A DNA stretch of 64,000 nt from Phoronis australis (taxonomy: Eukaryota; Phoronida; Phoronidae). Below the pieces are notes generated by a model. It was given only the letters and a program-made list of their open reading frames with translations. It was not told where the DNA came from and searched no databases. The stretch covers positions 309,337-373,336 of the forward strand of contig NMRA01000160.1 in NCBI GenBank assembly GCA_002633005.1, read 5' to 3'. The position numbers and the translations under genes are program-made. This document shows, piece after piece, positions 23,286-36,157 of the stretch (positions within the stretch are counted from its first letter, which is position 1; every line of letters starts with the position of its first letter).

Positions 23286-23430
23286 ACAAGGTGAGAGTTG
23301 ACTTAAAGTTAAGCCAAAAACTTAAGTCAATCTTAGCTAAGATTGTTTCTTGGAACGCAAAATAATCTTAAGATTTGTCTTAAGTCAAAAATTTAAGACA
23401 AATCTTAAACTTAAGTAAAAAATGAACTTA
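23286..23430. repeat. Cluster of inverted CTTAAG/AATCTTA motifs
   Basis: Repeated CTTAAGTC, AATCTTA and AAGATTTGTCTTAA/TTAAGACAAATCTT motifs form hairpins, the best at about 23371-23410. This looks like a degenerate palindromic MITE. No coding sequence was recognised from 23008 to 25118. Confidence 0.45.
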
Positions 23431-25118
23431 GGTCAGTTTTTGGAACGGGTTCCTGCCCTTCATATTCGCTCAGAAAATGAGCTTTTGTTCCCAAAGCTTG
23501 TTGTGCGGTCTGCGGACACTGCGAAAACTTTGTCCTCTACATTTCACCTGACCACACACCAGCCGACGTACTTGCCGGAAATAAACCGTGCTATATCTAC
23601 CAGGTGTCGCTAGTGGATAATGACGCTATGGCTTCTGCGTAAGATCACAAATTTCGTCCATTGAAAATATACTAAGTTGGCGGTCCATGGACTATAGTCT
23701 TTGCTCCTACCAAATGCCATTTTTACGCAAAGATTCATTTTTTGGGAAATCTACCATTAGAAACATGAGTAAAATATTAGAAATACCACAATTCAATAGT
23801 TCATTTTTAAATAAAACGACTAACTGCTACAACAAAAATGTAGTAGAAGAATGAACCAGTCGAGATTATTTAACAGTAGCTGAGAAATGACGTTTTATTT
23901 AGTTATTCCCAAAGGTGTCTAATAAACTGTGACAGTGTCACAAACTCTCAAACACTAGAAACTGTGACCAGCATATCTCTCGGTGCAAGCAATGAAAAAA
24001 TGGTTAGTCGCGGATTTGGACAAATGAAGGAAGGACTGCTCAAAATATGTTTAACCACAGGAGTATTTCTTCTTGTTGGAAGGAATGAAAAAGATAGACA
24101 GCATCCTAATGCGCCCCTCTATGCCTAAAAGGTACTTATAGTAACGTGACCTCGATGGTTTAATCAGTCTGAGACTTAACTCGCTGAAAAGCTTCTAGCA
24201 TGTGAAAGCCCTATGGGAGTGCCACCGTCTCTACTGCTAAGTACAAGCGGTGGTACTGTCTAAACTACAAAGGAGGAAGTTGTATGTGGAAGGTACCATG
24301 GGATTGCTTCACTTCAACTATGTATGGTATGTGCTAGGGGTGGAGGGATCCGGAACACTGACCATGACATGAACATAAACAGGGACACGCTGACCTGTGA
24401 AATGTGAATTAAATTCAAAGGACAGCTGGGAGCTAAAAGTTTACCACTAGACGAGTTGAACTGCATTACACAGCCTCACACTGCACAACCAGAGTGAACC
24501 AGACACTGCACAATTCGGGATCATCTTTCATATAAGTAATCAATTTTATTAATATCCAATCACAGTGACACACATCAAACACCAACAATGAAAAACTCCG
24601 TGCTTCCGTTACCTCTAAAACGTGGTGTTTTGTCACTTTGGTTCTTTCGTCCAACTCTTTGCAGTTCAATACTACACAGTACACAGACAGCTCGTTTCAC
24701 TTGCTTCATCACCAAGATAGCGGACCACTCGGCCCATCGTAAACCACGTGAGTTCAACTCTCCCTTATTTATCTCATAGGTCTATACATATGTGATCACT
24801 TGACCAGTTATCTCACGTAAGGCCCTTAGGCGGCGCTTCCGCTGGTCGCCCGATATTACGGTGAGGGCGTAATCCATCATTCTTTTCTTGAGGCCCTCAG
24901 CAGTGGTAAAACTGTTTATTTCGCTCTGTATATGTTCACTCCACTTATTGCGTGATGATGAGACATGAAGTCACGAAATATAGCTACTGTTTGTGTTTGT
25001 TTGTTATATCTCTCGGTTTGTTACTTCATACCTGCACACCAAAGGAACGGAGACTGTTCCGAAATTAAGAACGTACCAGTATCAACCTTGCTAACATAAA
25101 GTCTAGTCGTGTCTTTAA

Positions 25119-27392
25119 AGTTCCAAGAAGCACACGTTTTTAACCCTTATTAACTGGTTAGAAGACATTATAAGGAACCTCGCAGTACTTATCCTATAAC
25201 CAATACACAATCCGAAGTCGAAGAAAGTTTAAATAAACGCGTCACTCACGATTCCGATCCGAAGATCACACCGCCATTTTGAACTAACCGCGAACCCGGA
25301 AGTACAATTCATTCAGCAATCCAGCCTCCCGTTCAGTAACTCTAGGACCTCGCTAAAAAGCAAGACTTCGCGAGATTACGTGAGATATTACTTTGCATTT
25401 TAAATGAGAACACGTGACTTTGACTAGGTTTCAGCTAGATCCTAGCGTAGGTCCTAGCGTCTACTGAACGCACGCACAGGCTTAGTATACACCGGCTGTG
25501 CGACTGGAGCAGTGTCTGTTACCAGCCTGCAAACGGGGATAAAATAATCGACAACTTTAATAAAACCAAACTAGGGACAATTTGTACTGAAAATGTTGAC
25601 AAAATGTGGCAAAAATAAATTTTGACAGAAATCATTTTGCCAGGCTCGGACCTGCAGCCGATGACCCGATGCAGACCGATCGAGACCACTCGCACTCAAA
25701 GACGAAGGCATGTCGTCCCCGGTTGTTTTATCAGAATAAATGGTTCAAATCATGAATGCCGTATACACACAAAGATAGTTTCCGACACTTGTATAAAATT
25801 ACGGACTAGTAACTGTCCTGCGTCAACGTTGAATGACAACCGGGGCCGACTATGGCGGGATAGGCTAACCGTGCTTTACTGGGTTTAATTAACTCTGATA
25901 AACAAACAGTATGAACAGAACAACAAACATGCAATATCACTGAAATCATTGAACAAAACTGCTATACAGTTAGAATATTCTGGCAGTTAAACTTGTGAAA
26001 ATAAGGAAAATAAATTTAGACGCGACTTCGCTACGGTCGGGCGGCTGACTGCCGAGAGAATGGGCTACCATTTGGTGGCGAAATAACTTCAGCTAAAAAT
26101 GGTTTAATATACATGTAGGTATTAATGAGTTTAAAGTAAAAGGAATAACTCCCACTTTGCCCGAAACATTCGTATACGCTGCTGGCCGGTGGAGCCGAAC
26201 CGCCTGGCCTGCCGCGCGCGCGCGGACATGTGCTCCGCGGGGCAAGATGAAAACATTAATTAGCTACCCGGCCCTGAATGAGTGAAATTCCTGTGACAAA
26301 GAGATTAAAGAATAGTACTGTGTCATGTCCCTAATACTGCAATTTATTCCCATTGCCGACATTCAGCTCATTCACTACATTTTCGCACCCAGCCACGGTT
26401 TGGGGGCGGAATTTTTATATTTAGACAACAGAGGTAAGTATATATTGTAAGTTTGTTTTTGTGAGGTTTGAAAATATATTGTCCCTAATAGTTGAAAATC
26501 AAAGCCTCTTTAGCAAGTGAATTTTCCCGACGAAGAGTCACGGCGACTGCTGGTAGGAGAATTACCGGTACTTAATTCAATCGCCGGTTACTGTGTCCTG
26601 GCAGCAAAATCAAGTACAGATGTGGAGCTCACTGTTTTGAGATATTACTTGTTCTTGTTTGTCAAAACATTTCCGTATGCGTATGCTTTTTTTCTATTGT
26701 ACATTTTTAACGACGAGTACAGTCAGGTGACGATTTTCTGCCAATTACGCACTGCGCTCACACGTCCGGGTAGTCACCGTGACACACTACACTTGCCCAC
26801 TTCAGGCTGGTACTGTGCATCAATTTCATGATGTGGAGATGAAGATAAGGCATTTCTTGATCAAGAAACTTTTTTCCTCTAATTTATTACCTAAACGGAT
26901 ACTGTTGCTGAAATTTGACGAACGCTCACGATGAGTCAGGGCTGACCTCAGTAGCAGCCCAGCGTTGGCTACGGGACTGCGGCGACGGTACTTCAAACTT
27001 ATGAGTATGCATTAAATACCATTCGTCATATGCAAAGAACAGGTAATATTAAGACAATAAATAATGAAATTTGTATAAAAAGAACCAAAATGCGAATCGA
27101 AAACAACCAAACAAATTAAGTAACAACGCATTTACGCTCACGGTGATGTCAATACGTTTTCAAGGACAACATGGCTGACATTCATGAATCGTTGCTGAAC
27201 TGACACACAAGAACTCAGGTCACAGAAATAGACGGGAATAGTCGATGATATTCCGATCTCGGCCGAGGGACAAAATTGTGCGAAAAAAGGCTTTTAGTTT
27301 GATAACACAAAGGAGGTGAACATTATGCCATGTTATATTTTACTTAATTTGGTGCATTTTTTGAACTGGAATGCCCTTTGAGGTAAGGACTT
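25119..27392. mobile_element. Inner-type TTAA element, diverged copy B
   Basis: The left end TTAAAGTTCC at 25115 and the next 750 bp align in direct orientation with the left half of the inner element at 16439 (AACCCGGAAGTACAATTCATTC and the AATAATCGACA stretch are shared). The right end is less certain: GGACTT-TTAA at 27387-27396 fits the terminus. Between about 25880 and 27100 I cannot align it to the other copies, so it may contain insertions. A GC-rich palindromic CGCGCGCGCG patch lies near 26214. Confidence 0.5.
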
Positions 27393-28123
27393 TTAACGAA
27401 GTTTGTGTAAACGAAGGTCTACTACCGAACTATACTGATTTGTGGGTATAACGAAACAACAGGTTTGGTTTTTTCAATGCTTCAGGTTTTTAACTCCTAC
27501 AACTTGCGCTTTATTCGTCATCTCAATCCTATTGCATGTGCAGTGGTGACTTACAAGAACAAAAAGGTCTTGTTCTTTAATATTTTTATTACTGTGAAAC
27601 GTGCAAATGTAAAATACTTACAAAAATGATAAGTTATCTACACTAAAACTAAGCAACTAATTATTTTTACAAAACTGTCTCGGGCTCGTTAGTGGACTGG
27701 GTGCCAACTCTGTCAGCTTCACACAGTCTTCGTCCTCCCTCCCTATCGGCAGCGTTTCGGAACCTGGTGCCTGTCTCTCTTACTATGAAGCTTGCATTAG
27801 CATTACTGTGCTCCTTGATCACAATCCGTGAAATAAAACAACTCCTGCTTAGTATCTTGGAGTACAAACTAACAGACTCCACTATTCGTTTTCCAGTTAA
27901 GTAACGTATAATAAGAATTACCTTAAAAAACTCTATATCATTCCAACACGAAAATTATTTGAAATGCATAATCTGCAAGATACATATTTCATCGTTCGTC
28001 AACATAAGTATTACAGCCGGCTGTAGGACTTCATTTTCTTGTAATAAATATTTTCAGAAGCGACTTTTTTCATTCCATTTCTTCCCAAAATGTCTATTTC
28101 GTTACCATTTTAAGATTCCTTAA

Positions 28124-30677
28124 AGTCCACCTCTCAAACTGCCCATGTGGTTCCAGTATCCGAAAATACTTACTACATAAAATCTTATTTTCGACACCCT
28201 TTCTTTATATTCTTTTCGCCTTTCTTGCCAAAAGCGATTTTTTAACAGTATTTGACCCTTCTCTGTGAGCGTATAATTACCGGCTGTCATCGGTTATTTC
28301 CGTACCCACATTTCCGGCTCATCAGTTCAGGAACTTGTCCTGAACGCCGCCATTTTTTCCTTGTAACTGAATGTGCTATGGCGTGCTCCAAAAGTCTTCA
28401 TTATTTTGTTTTATTAGTAATATCTCGTGATTCGTTTGCACATGTAGTGTATTTATAGTTTGTAGTTAGTGGTCGTTGAATTTTTTTGGAAGGTTACGCG
28501 TACTTAGTATGTTAAAATAGCATTGATGTTTAGTTCCATACGTAGGCCGGTCGAACCTAGGAACCAATATGGGTCGAACCAATTTTTTCGGTTTTATTTT
28601 TTTTCTCGTTTTGAAAAAGTACTTTGCTATCATCGGTGCATTCTACTCAGTAAAAATCGAAAAAGTATCAAAATCGGGGCAAGCAGTGTAAAGTTATTAC
28701 AAGTTTTGTGGCGAAATTTGGATCGCTTCGGCCATATTGGAGGACAGCGGAATAAGTTACGAGATTAAAACTTGGTGTAAATTGTTTTCGCCAACAAATT
28801 ACGGTGAAATTTAGTTAGAAATATCTTTACTTACCATTCTGCACGATTTAACAGTGTTCACCAAATTTCAGCCTCGCAGTTGTTACTCATTAAGTGATAA
28901 ATGTGCTCACAATTCTCGTTGGACTTCGTCTCATTTCTGGCGGCACCGACAACATGGCGACTTTTGCTGAACTGAAAGGCTACTTTGTAATTTGTGAAGA
29001 TTTAACGTTGATACATTTTGACAAACGTTGCTACAAAAAAGAAACTTTGTTCAATTTTCGTGTTTTTTGTGCAAAAATATAAGATATATTCGAATTATTT
29101 TACTGTAAATTTCCCATTCAGGTGATCTTACACTAAGCTAAAAAAATAGTTGAAATAATTTTGAAATGTTTTTTGTTTGACTGTCAACTGCTGTTCAAGA
29201 CTTGATTCGGTGTCACAAAATGATTCATACTTTTCTAAATTTTAAGTCTCAATTGCTTTCAAGTCATATTTTGTAACTTATTGCTTCTTAATTCAGGTTA
29301 TCAAGTCAACAATATGAATAATCTTAATTTGAGAAATAAGCTATGTTGGATTGTGAAGCTTCAAGCCTCCAATTCGTGTTCCTTGCAGCTTCCTATTTTT
29401 TAAATGATGCTTGTCAAATTCTGGTGTAACGAAACACTATTCCGTCACGATGGTAATAGTTACATGTATGTCCACTTTCATATCATGGAAAATGTTGCTG
29501 TTGAATAGTGTTTGTAATGCTAAATATTGTAAAGTATTGTGCATTTTTTAAAATGCACAATACTTAAAAGTTACTTATTATGTTAAAAGTTTGAATCATT
29601 TTGGGTTAATGAATAAAAAATGATAACATGTTGTATTGGACTTGTCATACTTACATGTATGTGCTCAAACGAGCCCCCTTTTTGGAGAACTGGAAAAAGG
29701 TCTGCCTCAGTCACAGAAGCACGAATTCCGAAAAAGTAGAAAATGAGACAATATTCCACTAGAAGACAGGAAGTACCAAAATTTAGCGTCTGGAATTCAT
29801 AGCTGTGAACATACCCACTGAATCTTATAATAAAAGATAGACATTCCTAAAAATTCCAGCCCCCCATTCTTTTAGGCTTGGTGCGCTCATACAAAGTCTG
29901 GGAAAATCTCTATTGAAAGCCAACAACTTTGCACAGTTCGCCAGAAGTACCCAAGTTCTAAATAAACCTCGTTTGAGCGAGGGCTGTGGCCAGCGACCAG
30001 TTAGGCCTAAGGGTAGCCTTGGCGCAAAGCTGTATAGGCCTATTAACAAGCTGTATTTTGACGATAGTCTTCACTGGTAGCTGGTGACTCAGGCTAACTA
30101 AGGCCTGCCGCGGCAGTGTGACACAGGACTAACCAGCCCGTAATTTCATGCAAGTAGCTGAAACTACCCTTGAATATATGCAGCATTTATGATTTGACCA
30201 TTTTACTTCGACAAAACAGCTTGCAACCGCATGCACTTACCGTTCGCCAGTGTCTGGTCTCGATCCGCACCGGATCTGATAGGCTGCGGTCCCGAGTCAG
30301 GCAAAATAATTTCTGTCAAAATTTATTCGCCACATTTCTTCAGCAAATTCGATAAAATTGTCCGTAGTTTGATTTTATTAAAATTAAGGCGCGCTGTCGA
30401 TTATTTTATCCCCGTTTGCTGACTGGAAACAGTACAGGCACTGCTCCAGTCGCACTGACGGCGTTTTCTAGGCCTGGGTTCCTGAATGAATTATACTTCC
30501 GGGTTCGCGGCAAGTTTAAAATGGCGGTGGTTCTTCGGGTGCGAATCGTGAGTGGCGCGTTCATTTAAACTTTTTTCGAGTACGGATCGTATATTAGTTA
30601 TGGGGTAAGTACTTCTTGAATCCTTATAACATCCTCTAACCATGTAATAAGGGTTAACAACGCGTGAGAGAAGGACT
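28124..30677. mobile_element. Inner-type TTAA element, copy C (inverted, uninterrupted hAT site)
   Basis: It is bounded by TTAA at 28120-28123 and 30678-30681 with short inverted ends AGTCC and GGACT. It aligns over its length with 16439-20454 in inverted orientation. Around 28905-28930 it has the continuous sequence into which the hAT element inserted in copy A. It also has about 300 bp near 29730-30025 that are absent from copy A, perhaps a separate insertion. No intact coding sequence. Confidence 0.75.
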
Positions 30678-30752
30678 TTAAATTACTTCACAATCTGTTT
30701 CAAAAAAGTCTGATGAGCATCGATTGACGGTTTTGCTGTGTGTTCACACACA

Positions 30753-32406
30753 ATTGATCTATCGCAAGCTCCACCCCCTTGCGAAAAGTCGCGTGACACC
30801 CGGCAAACAAACAAGATGTCAGAGACAAATACATTGTCGCTAAACGACGTTCATGGTGGAATCGATGAGTACTTTTTGCACTATCCGATAACGCTTCGAC
30901 AAAGACAACAGGCGATGCTTTTCAGGAAAGACTCCTACGTTTATGATGTGGGAATTTGCAAAGGTGACGATGAAAAAAATAAGCGTTAAAGGAAAAGTAT
31001 TTCGGATCCAGCGACAATCCGAAGAACCCCACACGGGGTTGACCTTTACCTTACAAATGACAAGGCCACTGATGCAATATGTTCATGTAAAGCTGGGTAT
31101 GTACCTTAAAATCGAATTATCTGTACGATGCCATAGATTTTAGGATCTTTCGAATAAACTCAGTGAAGATTCACCGATATTTTTATTCTGTCGTCTGCTA
31201 AAATCCGCCAAATGAAAAGTAGGTCACAACTACCCGTGGGACTCCTCGAGTAAAGTAGGTCGAGTCGACAGCGCTGTTTACGCTCTTCTAATCTTCGAAC
31301 GAAATATTTCGATTAAAAAAACCCCAGTTTTATAGTTCAAATGCTCACTCATCTTGTCCAAGGCAAGCAGTTAGCTCCGGTAGGTCTAGGGCTGTGTCCA
31401 AGTCAAATTAGTGCAAGTAACTGCACCACTGACACATTTACCTTCCGACGAACTTCGCATTTTTGTAGTTTCACTGCATAAAGGTAGCTTGCAGTTATTT
31501 TTAACCGTAGCATGATCTTTAAACTGTGGTACGGTTATAAAAAATGACAAGTCTGGTGTAGTGGCATAATGGCTATTTACAAAAATAACTCGAAATTCCT
31601 TTTTTAAAGCTTCGTGAATCTAAATGTCACATTTTAACAACTTTAAAATGAGCCCTCTGTAACTCTACAGGCGTAGTGTATACTAGAGGTTCTCATCAAA
31701 AAGTAATTGAACTGTTTATTTTTTCGTGATAACAGCTCGAACAAGGCTTTGAGTTCAGTAATCCAGTGCCCCTCCCTGTGCCGATCGAATATCTCAGTTT
31801 TGACAAAAAATTCAGTTGAACGCCTGCTTACGGGTATATTAATGACAAAAAATGTACCTCTGCTACGAAACAAAACGATATCTATAGGTCGAAATAACTG
31901 AAAAATATTAAAAATATATTACAGTTTCCAGGGACTATCGCCAGACTATAGCGCTGAGAACCAGCAGGTGCCGAGACAAAGGCGGCAAGGCAAGTGAAAC
32001 TCCAGAGTCAAAACCAGATAAGCCTACACTATAGCCACTAAACTGAAAAGTGTGTATCTTGGAACAAATGTATTTGTTTTTAACCTTCGAGTAATCAAGC
32101 AACATTGCCAAGTTCAGTTGCTCGTGTACGTGGCCGTTCGCACAGTTTGAAACCTAGTTTAAACCTTTCGACATCACTTTTCGGCTTAGGAGATACCCAA
32201 AAATGACAGGATATTCTTCTCGAGCTGCATAACGGCTGTGAGAATTACACACGCCATATCAACACCGCATCACCATAGTTATCACGCATTCCTTGAGCTA
32301 TAGACTAAAATAAGCTTTACACGACAACGTATTGTTTGTCGGGTAAAATGGCGGCTTGGAAACGCAGACAAAGGTGTGTCAAGAATGCTGCGTTCTGATT
32401 GGCCAG
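30753..32406. mobile_element. Outer-type TTAA element, second copy (uninterrupted)
   Basis: It aligns in direct orientation with 15594-16438 joined to 20807-21555. The right end GATTGGCCAG is followed by TTAA (32407-32410); the left TTAA has decayed to CACA. At 31604-31607 it keeps the single TTAA that was the target of the inner element in the other copy. It carries the better copy of the SWIM-like exon (30816-31096). Confidence 0.72.
30816..31096 (+). pseudogene. SWIM-type zinc-finger protein, first exon (frameshifted)
   Basis: From ATG at 30816 the frame gives MSETNTLSLNDVHGGIDEYF and then RQRQQAMLFRKDSYVYDVGI before a one-base A-run expansion near 30985 breaks it; the other copy has one A fewer. 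A second frame change near 31033 leads to TNDKATDAICSCKAG, the CxC half of a SWIM zinc finger, and the exon closes at GCTGG|GTATGT, a good donor. The second half of the SWIM motif (CxH) would be in a later exon that I did not find. SWIM fingers bind DNA or protein; the role in the transposon is unknown. Confidence 0.5.
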
Positions 32407-32410
32407 TTAA

Positions 32411-34480
32411 GCCGTCAGTCGTAATCCTGAAGATAGGTCAATTGACGCTGATGTGACCTTTTCAGCTTTGTCCCCAAGCCTCAAGATGACGCTGATCGGT
32501 TTAGCCATTTGACGCTTGGTTATGGGAATTATATATACCTTCTTCGCAATGATTGACCGATGCCTTGACATCGTTAAAACAAAGGCAGATTGTAATAATT
32601 TTCACATTGCAGCCATTCATGCGACAGAAGGCATTGTTATAGTTATTGTCTGAAATAAAGGAGAAACAGGTTATAGAAGCAAATTTTCAACTCCACTTGA
32701 TCCCTAGAACAGCTATGTCAACTCGGTGTACTTAACTTGTTTTATAGAGAAAGTCTTAAAAAGAAAGTTACGCAAATAATAAAAAAATCAATCAAAGAGA
32801 ACCCCCCCAGCCACACACTCTAGAACCGGTAGGTAGTACCTTTAGAACCGTTAGGGTCAGTGTCTCAGCCTCGTAATATTCTCAACTTTTCTATACTAGC
32901 AGGTGTTTCATGAAAATTGATGCTCAGGAGCTATTTTCAATTGCTTAGCGAGAAATATTCTTTCGTTATCACACTTTAGCGAAACCGGCAAATATATACC
33001 AGACACTTGAGTTTACCTTTTCCTCGATCCCCACTGACGTCACGCACTAAGCGACATAATAAGATATAAAGGTTGGACTATAAACATGGGTTTGCTCAGA
33101 ATTTTCTACTCAAATGTGCACGGAACGTAACGAAATCAGCGCCAAACAAACTTTTGAATACCTTCTTCCACTTCATCATATTGAACTGCCTTCGAGTGGC
33201 GATTTGCAAACAAAAATGTTGAAACCCATCAAGGTTATTTTTTGACATTCATGGCAGACAACCTTCATACACATCCGGATTGTTCATAGACAGTACCGAA
33301 GCAATTCCGAAGCTCTGTTTTTGAAAGTTAGTTGAGTGTCTTTTACATAATTTAATTTCGGTATGAATGTATTTTTAGTTTAAAAACTCTGGGTTTATAA
33401 AACGCCCTTGTTTAAAACCGAAGAATCACTAACTTGGGATTACTGCGAGAACCGGCAGTTGCCGATAGCTAATTTTCTGCAACTAAACGTATGGTCTGAC
33501 GTCAGAAATCTCCACCAAAGCCAAGTGTTCGTTGCGCTTCAAACAAAAGTATTCCATAATGCCAAGATCAAACACAAGATAGGTTCTTGCATTTAAATTC
33601 TAGGTTACTAGTAAGTGATAAAATGAGCAATAAGTTGAAGCAAATTACACGTAAATGGAAGTCTAAATTGCAGACAAAGTTCTTGATTTTGACACAAGGG
33701 TTGCCTGCACAAACTCAATATTTTATCTTCGTGAAAATTAAAGCACTAGTGAAATCCGCCATGTTAACTACATTTAGTCTCCTTAAATTCAGAGTTTTGT
33801 GTTTGTTTTTGGAAATTCCGTAACCAATTCACCATTCACAACTTGGACAATTCAGTGGAATCAAGGAAAGAAGGCTTCTGATGTTTATGCTGGGACATTC
33901 CTGGATGCGCATTTGTGCTATTAGTGCATACAAAAGAGCACAAGTACATTGTAGTAGTGCCAACCCCAGGCTCATATTTAAAAACGAACTCTTCCAAAAA
34001 TGCAAGATTGTATAAGTCAACTTATAGCCGTACAACTTACGGGTAATGTATACATGTAGGTTGCAGATTTCATTGAAATGAATGAACAGGCCGTTAACGT
34101 TTTCCAATATTTGGTCGTAAATTACCATTCCTGTTTACAACTTTTACATGAGCATGACTGTGTTCTAAGTTTCAATGCCTTTGAGGTTTCTGTTTCATAT
34201 GTTACCACTTAATCACACCAAGTCCGCCGGACACAACTTTTTGAAGACATACTTTTATCATCTGGGGCACCCGAAGGGCACAGGGTCAAATGTGGCCAGG
34301 AATATCCCTGTTTATGTAATACCAGTCTGAAGAAGGTGCACACAGATTTTACTTGGATTTAGAACAGTTGAAGCTGGGAGCCTTGGCTTGGCAAAGTTTA
34401 AGTGTCTAATCTTTATGTTTCTAATATGGTTAACTTATGGGTCATCGGGAAATTCGTAGGCCTGTGTTGTAAATAACAGG
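32411..34480. other. Intergenic, no supported gene
   Basis: Short frames exist on both strands without recognisable domains. The one notable point is a CRE-like plus TATA-like pair near 33035-33070, listed separately. Confidence 0.6.
33035..33070 (+). promoter_or_regulatory. CRE-like site followed by a TATA-like box
   Basis: The palindromic CRE consensus TGACGTCA (33035-33042) is followed after 22 bp by TATAAA (33065-33070). This is the layout of a core promoter, but I found no convincing frame downstream; the next frame (33408-33596) has no domain. Confidence 0.22.
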
Positions 34481-36157
34481 CATCCTCAACTTTTGATCAT
34501 CCTCAATACAAGATAATACCACAAGGTATGACGCTCGGAACTAGGAATTCCATGAGTGCTTCACTTCAAACAAAAATCTTCCCAAAAGCGAGTGTCAGAC
34601 CTTCTAGTATTATAGTGTATTTGCCACGATCACACTTAGAGGCTGAGGACGCATGGGGTATAACTCACAGACGTCCTCAGCTTCTGATCGTACTCAATAC
34701 ACTATAAATATATACAAGGTATGACACTCAGGACAAAAAAAATCATGAGGGCTTTACTAGTTCAATACAGATGTCCATATCAAGCACGAAACTCAATAAA
34801 TTTGCACAAAACAGGGGTTCAGCAAACCATGAGTAATTGTTCTTTCTTCTGATACCATTTACAGTGTCCTGCTGTAGAGCGGTCAAAGCACAAAATTCTG
34901 TCCAAAAATCAGATGCGTACTGTCAATGTGACCCACGCGAGTCGGTACGGCACTATCCGAAGACTTACGGAAGGACGGCAATTGCCGATTTATCGCTGAA
35001 GGTTTCGTACAATCAAGTGATCTAATTATCGGACGTTTTGGTACATTTTGCATTATATATAATTGAAAATACTACGGTTTATTGTAAATTCTTAATAAAG
35101 GCTTACCTTTATAGAATTGTTTTGTTACTATATCTTGTCACCGAAAGCCACATTTATGTTCTGACTGATCTTAAAAAAACACAACTAGCAAACCTTCGGA
35201 GAAGCTAAATATCGGACACCATATTTCCCCATACGCCACACCGCGGAAAACTGACTAACCACGTAATGGCCGCGGGCGCCTTATAGCCAAATTTCAGCTC
35301 GAGTGTTTTGACATATATGCTGCTAGAACACAGGTCTATTCGCAACAAAATTATCCATAAAATGAAATCTGATGACGGCGCCAAGTCGTTTCGATGAATC
35401 AGTGCAGACGACTAAAGCACGTGCAAACTCACTGCAGTTTTTAGTGTCACTTTGGCTTCTTGATATGACACCCGCACGTGCGTGGTCGGGGTTTGACTGA
35501 GTTGAAAAACAGAAGAAAAAATGGAACAGTGACATATTGTCAGTTCAATAAGATGGCTTCATTGTGGAAAAAGATTTTGTTTTCAACTTTTATAACCGAT
35601 TTATGCAATCGTCCATTTTAGGCCGACTTGGGGGTCTAAATTGCACCCTCTCTCGGTGAAATCAAAACGAGGCAACGCTGTAAAAAAACGAGACGGTGCC
35701 GGACATTGAATGTATTACAGCGGAACAAAAATTGATGTCATTTAATTCACAGCTTATGCTTCAAGTAAGATTTTATGAAATGTCCGACATCTAGAGTCCG
35801 TCCTATAATTATGTACACTATGTGCAATGGTCTGGATATGTATGGAGTTATTAACGTCGTAACCTGCCGCGACGAATCTGCAATTTCCATGCGGCACATT
35901 GACAGTACGCATCGACTTTTAGGAAGATTTTTGTGCTTTTATCGCAAATTTGTTGCAAACACGCTGGAGCAGGGCGCCGTAAATGCTATCATAAGAAATA
36001 GCAATTACTCGTGGTTTGTTGGGAGTTTTGTGTTTGATATGGGCAGCTGAAGTGAAGCACCCGTGGAATTCCTAATCCCGAGTGTCATATCTTGTAGTAT
36101 ATTGTAATTTGTATTGGAGGCGATCAGAAGCTGAGAACGTCTGTGGTATAAATAAGG
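34480..36157. repeat. Long imperfect inverted repeat flanking a TIR element
   Basis: The left arm (about 34667-34935) and right arm (about 35884-36157) are inverted copies sharing blocks such as CTCAGCTTCTGATCG, GATGCGTACTGTCAATGTG and ATGACACTC. A further direct partial copy of the arm lies at about 34485-34600. Between the arms is the TIR element 35008-35822. The arms are old (many differences) and non-coding. Confidence 0.6.
35008..35822. mobile_element. TIR element with CTAATTATCGGACG termini, copy 1
   Basis: The left end TACAATCAAGTGATCTAATT continues into ATCGGACG, and the right end is GTCCTATAATTATGTACAC. The whole stretch is an inverted copy of 42097-42940, including blocks around the AAAGATTTTGTTTTCAAC and TTATAACCGATTTATGCAA stretches. 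No transposase is seen, so it is non-autonomous. The superfamily was not determined. Confidence 0.75.

Noticed and set aside
26517-26831. 104-codon plus-strand frame with hydrophobic centre
   Set aside because: No homologous domain was recognised, no splice or promoter context is evident, and it lies in a diverged TTAA element.
34485-34765. Possible CRISPR-like spaced repeats
   Set aside because: There are only two direct units of unequal spacing and high divergence, plus an inverted third; the context is animal transposons.
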